From contig JABMDG010000075.1 in the NCBI GenBank assembly GCA_015904045.1, positions 1-28,024 on the forward strand: 28,024 nucleotides of DNA. Reading direction: 5' to 3'. Shown here in pieces: positions 24,250 through 28,024 of this stretch. Positions within the stretch are counted from its first letter, which is position 1. Every line of letters starts with the position of its first letter. Under the pieces are notes generated by a model, which did not search any database, was not told the DNA's origin, and saw nothing but the letters and a program-made list of their open reading frames with translations. Position numbers and translations under genes: made by a program. Source of the DNA: Nitrospira sp. (lineage in GTDB: Bacteria; Nitrospirota; Nitrospiria; Nitrospirales; Nitrospiraceae).

Positions 24250-25200
24250 CTACGCAGCCATGCGATACACCCAACGGTCTGCATCCCTCCTCAGCCGTGC
24301 GAGGGCCTTTGCTTCTCTGCTCTGTGCCGCCATAGTGAGACCACCAAAAAAGGCGGTGGCCAACAGAAGACCAGCAGCAATCAAGTAGCTCATCGGAATC
24401 TCAGGCCATGACGCCGGCGCCGTAGAGGTTACGGCGGTGTCTTGAGAGAACGCTGGGATAGCCGGCCGTACGGTAGCTTCTGTAGAAGTTGTATGGCGTA
24501 CTGAAGCAAATATCAAGCTTGCCAGCTGTTCTTGTTGCATTGCTTGCCCTTGCTCTAATCTTCGCTGCACCTGAACTACTTGGACAAGAGCCCACCCCAG
24601 TCGTTCTTGGATCGCACCTGCCTGCAGCCAGTGGCGCTGGGCAGCATCGACGATACGGCGTCCAAGCGTGGCTTGCCAGGTTGAGGCGAACGCGTCATGC
24701 AACTGCTGCCCTCTTGCCTTGATTATGCCGATCATCCTGGTGTTATAGGCTGAATCATACTGATCAGCCGACAGGATACCGTTTCGGATACCGCGTGCGC
24801 TGAAGTTGACGATGGCACGCCCCTTGATACCTTCCACGCGCGCCATGTGATTGACCGGGACGGTCTGAGCGTGGCGCAACATGGATCCCAACGCACTGCC
24901 CGAGCCAGACACGAACTCATGGAACGCGAGCGTCGAACGATTCCACTCGGAAACCGATTGAGCCATGGCCTGATTGATCCGGCGCTCGAAGATTGCTTGG
25001 TCGAGGAGAGCTTGACCAAAGGCCGGCTGGAGCGCACTCATGCCAGTATCACTGGTTGCCGGTTGCCCCGACGCAAGAACCTGTGGCTGGACGACTTGAT
25101 AGATGCCATTGGCCGCGGCGAATACCAACAGTGCTCCAAACAGAATGGCACAGAGTCCGACACCCACGATGATATCGATGGTGTTGTACCGGTAAGACAT
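24250..25200 (-). CDS. Unknown bitopic membrane protein
   Basis: 316 residues from ATG 25200 with a strong AGGAGG ribosome site (AAGGAGGTATGT just upstream). The frame remains open for 255 more codons upstream, but that is antisense to the bd-like remnant. One N-terminal transmembrane helix (about 10-32, IIVGVGLCAILFGALLVFAA) and one near the C-terminus (about 272-290, LIAAGLLLATAFFGGLTMA) flank a long helical, Gln/Ala-rich extracytoplasmic region. The tail is basic (REAKALARLRRDADR). I do not recognise the family; the topology resembles sensor or secretion-scaffold proteins without their catalytic parts. Its start lies 43 bases from the breakpoint of the duplicated block on the opposite strand. 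Confidence 0.7.
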   Translation of the reverse strand: MSYRYNTIDIIVGVGLCAILFGALLVFAAANGIYQVVQPQVLASGQPATSDTGMSALQPAFGQALLDQAIFERRINQAMAQSVSEWNRSTLAFHEFVSGSGSALGSMLRHAQTVPVNHMARVEGIKGRAIVNFSARGIRNGILSADQYDSAYNTRMIGIIKARGQQLHDAFASTWQATLGRRIVDAAQRHWLQAGAIQERLGWALVQVVQVQRRLEQGQAMQQEQLASLIFASVRHTTSTEATVRPAIPAFSQDTAVTSTAPASWPEIPMSYLIAAGLLLATAFFGGLTMAAQSREAKALARLRRDADRWVYRMAA

Positions 25201-25242
25201 ACATACCTCCTTGCCATATCGGACGATCGCAGGTGTGCGACC

Positions 25243-26037
25243 CGGAAGCCGATGCTCTGGATGCTGGTCAGCTTGCTGTTGTGCCTTGCGGTGTGGATGA
25301 CTCCGCATTCGCTCGTGGCCAGTATCGAAGAGGCCCAGAAAATGGGAGGAGCTCACCATCCGCTGCTGGGTGTGCTCGGCGTCATGTCGGCCAAAATGAC
25401 CGTCTCGAACCTCATGATTCTCATTACCTTCATGAGCTTCGTCATGTATTGGCGAGCTGGTAAGCAAGACACGGCCGGTTGGGCCACGTTTGGGAAGGCG
25501 GTGATGGGTTCCGTGTTGGTGTTGGCGAGCATTGCTGTCATCGTCCTCGGTGTGTGGGGCTATTTTGTACCGGCGATCGTCCGCATCAATTATTTCTCCA
25601 CCTCGCAAGTGCTGATCGTCATCTTCGTCATTCTGACGATCACGCCGTTGACGGCGCTCTTGCTCAAGAGCGCCAAGACGACGACAGAGATGGTGTGGGG
25701 CAGCATGCCGCCGCGTGCCGGCTATGCCCTGGTCCTCAATGCGGTCATGGTCATCCTTCTCATGACACTGATGGGATACGCGCGGTCTTCTTCCCGAGTC
25801 CATTGGCATGTGTATGGGGTGATGCGTGATTCCTCGCCGTATGCCTACTCCCCGGCACTGGGCAGCGCGTCGCTCATCATGGCGTTCTGTACGTTTTCGT
25901 TCTGTATGATTGTGGCCTTTATATTCTGGGTCGCCACGATGGGGGACAAGGCCAAGGCGGGTCATGGGGCGGCAAAAGGAGAGCTACCGCACGGCATTCC
26001 GGCGATGGCCGGAGGGTCGCCGGATGAGCGGCGATAG
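25243..26037 (+). pseudogene. 5'-truncated bd-like gene 2 paralogue
   Basis: This matches residues about 354-619 of the bd-like protein at 13459 almost residue for residue. The first recognisable codons are around 25243-25252, and an in-frame ATG at 25252 would give 261 residues. Missing are the signal peptide, roughly the first seven helices, and every candidate haem ligand (equivalents of H73, E160, H238, M325). The retained part has no stop or frameshift and differs mainly at silent positions. The frame is also open leftward to 24847, but that part is antisense to the neighbouring minus-strand gene and is not homologous. No clear ribosome site is present. It could be a recent truncation, a split gene or an assembly join. 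Confidence 0.75.
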
Positions 26038-26124
26038 AGAGTGAAGAAACTTTTGAGTTTTGATCGTGAGTAATTGAGAGAAAAATTACAAACTCAGCAC
26101 TCGGCACTTACAATTTGAGGGTCT

Positions 26125-26748
26125 ATGAGTGAAGTCGCACAATTACAATTGATCGCGCTGTCAATCGTCGGGTTCGGGATCCTAGTTCTCCTCTTCATCA
26201 AGTCTACATTTGTCAGGGTCATAGGGTTCGTTGCCATTGTGCTCGGATTGTTTTCCCTGATGTCGCTCGCTGTGCCGCAGCTGGCGTCCCTGCCTCCGGC
26301 AGAGGAAAAGGTCGACATCGCGAGCATCAAGACCCCGACCGACATTGCGGCGATCGGGCAGACGGTATTCTTCAGCAAAGGGCAATGTGCGCTCTGTCAC
26401 TCCATCGGTCCCAGCGAGTCCGCTCGTTGTCCGGATTTGGAGGGAATCGGCGCCAAATTAAGCAAGGATTTCCTCTATGAAAGTTTGACGGATCCCCAGG
26501 CCTTCGTCTATCAGGATTTTCGGCATGGAGGAGTCCCGAAGGAATATCCGGCCACGATGCCGGCTATCAATAAAGATCCGATCGGTCTCTCAAAGAATGA
26601 AATTTTGGCCGTCATCGCATTTCTGCAACAGATGAGCGGCGAGCCAATTTCCGTCAGCACGTCGGAGCTGGAAATTCCTGGCAAGGCGCCATCCGCTCCG
26701 GTCAAAGCCGCCGAAGCTGCTGCAGTAGCCGTCGCACAAGCGCACTAG
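26125..26748 (+). CDS. Membrane-anchored cytochrome c (copy B)
   Basis: 207 residues, the same length as copy A at 15399. The two membrane helices, haem motif C88-AL-C91-H92 and M145 in ATMPAIN are all kept. Differences concentrate in helix 2 and the Ala-rich C-terminal tail; the haem domain is nearly unchanged, which points to purifying selection on both copies. The 87-base upstream gap keeps the CAGCACT direct repeat and the GAGGG ribosome site of copy A. Confidence 0.9.
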   Translation: MSEVAQLQLIALSIVGFGILVLLFIKSTFVRVIGFVAIVLGLFSLMSLAVPQLASLPPAEEKVDIASIKTPTDIAAIGQTVFFSKGQCALCHSIGPSESARCPDLEGIGAKLSKDFLYESLTDPQAFVYQDFRHGGVPKEYPATMPAINKDPIGLSKNEILAVIAFLQQMSGEPISVSTSELEIPGKAPSAPVKAAEAAAVAVAQAH

Positions 26749-26758
26749 GGAGGAATGT

Positions 26759-27475
26759 ATGGGCGCGTTAGGTAAGCCGATCATACTCATGGTAGCAATG
26801 TACGTATTCTTGAAATTCGTGCTGCCGTACATACCCGGTTCAGCGCCCCTTCCCTCCAGCCTGATCGTTCTGTATCTCCTGCTGACCGCGGCCGGCATCG
26901 TGATCTTTCAGACCTTGAGCGGAGAGTCCAAGGATGCCTTCTGGGGACCAATGCAACGGTTCCTGACCGGAGAAAATATCGGAGGTATGCAAGCGATTCG
27001 ATATGGCGTCTTCATTCTGTTCCCACTGCTGATCGGGTGGCAAACCTATGGCAGCACCGCGGCAAGCGATGTTCCGCCGTCTGAGAGCCGAACCATCCAT
27101 CCTGCGCCGCCAGGAGAATACACCGGTCTGTCGAATCCTGTTCAGAAAACTCCGGAGAATATTATGCAGGGGAAAGGGTTCTACGCAGCCTTTTGCTCAC
27201 CCTGCCACGGCGCAAATTTCGACGGCAAGGGACCCGCAGCTCGCGGGTTCAATCCTCCGCCGGCCAATTTTGCCGATCCGACGACGATTGCGATGCTGCA
27301 AGAGAGCTATTTGTTCTGGCGAATTAAAAAGGGTGGCGTCGGCCTCCCGATCGAAGGTGCGCCATGGAAATCGGCCATGCCTCGTTGGGAAGCAGAATTG
27401 CCGGATGAATGGATATGGAAGATTATTTTGGGCGAGTACGACGGGGCGCATCAATCCCCAAGAACATGGGAGTAG
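26759..27475 (+). CDS. Membrane-anchored cytochrome c (copy B)
   Basis: 238 residues, alignable without gaps to copy A at 16032. The haem motif C146-SP-C149-H150 and M207 in SAMPRWE are conserved, as are the three N-terminal helices and the C-terminal LPDEWIWK. Changes include YCSPCHGG to FCSPCHGA and RGFVPAPANF to RGFNPPPANF. A GGGAGGAATGT ribosome site overlaps the end of the previous gene's trailer, as in block A. Confidence 0.9.
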   Translation: MGALGKPIILMVAMYVFLKFVLPYIPGSAPLPSSLIVLYLLLTAAGIVIFQTLSGESKDAFWGPMQRFLTGENIGGMQAIRYGVFILFPLLIGWQTYGSTAASDVPPSESRTIHPAPPGEYTGLSNPVQKTPENIMQGKGFYAAFCSPCHGANFDGKGPAARGFNPPPANFADPTTIAMLQESYLFWRIKKGGVGLPIEGAPWKSAMPRWEAELPDEWIWKIILGEYDGAHQSPRTWE

Positions 27476-27527
27476 CGGAGAGGAACAGCGTGAACGGATC
27501 TAGTTGCATATGGAGAACGAGGCCAGC

Positions 27528-28024
27528 ATGAAACCGGGGAATCTAGTGATGAAGCGGGTTCTGCGAGGTGGGTCGGCTGCAATCGTGGCCATGATTATCG
27601 GAGGGGCATCCCTGAGCTTCGCACAAGAGAGCGTGGCCGTGCGGGCAGCCATCGTGACAGGGGGACTGCCTGTCGATGATCCGAATGCTGCCGCGTGGAG
27701 TACTGCAGCGCCTGCGACCTTTCCGATGTCGCCGCAAGTACATTGGCCGAACCGCATTCAGGAAGTCACCGTTCAGGACGTGATCGTGCGTGCCATGCAC
27801 GACGGGAAACAAGTCGTGTTTCTCCTGGAATATCGCGATCCCACTCAGGACCCTGACGATGGAGCGGCTCTCGAGTTCATGGTGGGGGACAAGAAGGCGC
27901 ACTTTGCTCATGGGCAGCCGATGCTCCAGGTTGAAGGCGGCCCGGTCAATATTTGGTTTTGGAAACATAAGACCGATCAGGCCGTTGATATGACGGCCAA
28001 GGGTTTCGGCACATTGAAGCCGCA
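27528..28024 (+). CDS. NxrC/EbdC-like haem-b-binding protein (copy B), 3' end beyond window
   Basis: The first 165 residues of a paralogue of the protein at 16800: signal peptide ending ASLSFAQ, the same beta-sandwich strands, and an identical FAHGQPMLQVEGGPVNIWFWK pocket segment. The frame is open to the window edge. The leader before it (27476-27527) resembles that of copy A, including AACGAGGCCAGC just before the ATG. By analogy the dihaem cytochrome c gene should follow outside the window. Confidence 0.82.
   Translation, partial: MKPGNLVMKRVLRGGSAAIVAMIIGGASLSFAQESVAVRAAIVTGGLPVDDPNAAAWSTAAPATFPMSPQVHWPNRIQEVTVQDVIVRAMHDGKQVVFLLEYRDPTQDPDDGAALEFMVGDKKAHFAHGQPMLQVEGGPVNIWFWKHKTDQAVDMTAKGFGTLKP

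Larger units (their letters stand above)
25243..28024 (+). repeat. Paralogous block B (diverged duplicate of 14518-17296)
   Basis: Collinear with block A through four genes and reaching the window edge. Homology begins abruptly at about 25243, just outside the promoter region of the minus-strand gene. Confidence 0.93.

Noticed and set aside
24250..25965. A 571-codon minus-strand open frame
   Set aside because: Only the part from ATG 25200 downstream has a ribosome site and protein-like composition. The upstream 255 codons are antisense to the bd-like remnant, and their translation is His/Arg/Gln-rich shadow sequence.
24847..26037. A 396-codon fusion of a novel N-terminus to the bd-like C-terminus
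   Set aside because: The N-terminal 130 or so codons are antisense to the well-supported minus-strand membrane protein gene. Homology to bd-like protein 2 starts only at about 25243.
1..28024. CRISPR arrays, transposase or integrase genes
   Set aside because: No regularly spaced direct repeats and no recognisable recombinase domain were seen on either strand; the repeats present are a single tandem duplication, a paralogous block and tRNA-linked elements.

Overview
The window most likely comes from a Nitrospira-type bacterium (phylum Nitrospirota). This is inferred from gene content and cannot be proven from sequence alone. The main clues are a Rieske/cytochrome b complex interleaved with two very divergent cytochrome bd-like proteins, several membrane-anchored c-type cytochromes, and a soluble haem-b protein resembling the gamma subunit of nitrite oxidoreductase / ethylbenzene dehydrogenase. 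The chromosome is moderately GC-rich and densely coded.

Layout. (1) 1-5393: isoprenoid and hopanoid supply. It holds the 3' part of dxs, ispG, a GT87-type polytopic glycosyltransferase, tRNA-Cys with its own promoter, and hpnH. (2) 5394-6764: a long imperfect hairpin, a small hypothetical gene, a secreted and membrane-anchored Ig-like protein, and a strong intrinsic terminator. (3) 6840-18655: a large co-directional respiratory locus. In order: cytochrome c lipoprotein, bd-like protein 1, anchored cytochrome c, Rieske protein with an N-terminal PRC-barrel-like domain, cytochrome b (b6-type spacing fused to subunit IV), an unknown membrane protein, bd-like protein 2, two anchored cytochromes c, an NxrC/EbdC-like haem-b protein, and a dihaem cytochrome c lipoprotein. 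Junctions are tight (TAATG and similar), so most of this is probably one operon and one quinol- or cytochrome-linked complex. A 290-bp tandem duplication lies between its first two genes. (4) 18658-21698: a convergent ubiA-family prenyltransferase and a lipoprotein with a caspase fold whose catalytic His and Cys are replaced. (5) 21825-25200: tRNA-Thr followed by a gene-poor stretch with a PilZ protein and small or unknown genes, mostly on the minus strand, one with a structured leader. (6) 25243-28024: a second, diverged copy of the 3' half of the respiratory locus. Its bd-like gene is cut at the 5' end; the two cytochromes c and the haem-b gene are intact as far as the window shows.

Reading the parts together: dxs/ispG feed polyprenyl diphosphates to quinone side chains (UbiA family) and hopanoids (HpnH). 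The quinone pool would be used by the Rieske/cytochrome b complex, which appears physically tied to bd-like and c-type subunits. The second copy suggests this module was duplicated and then broken, or that the assembly is chimeric at about 25.24 kb.
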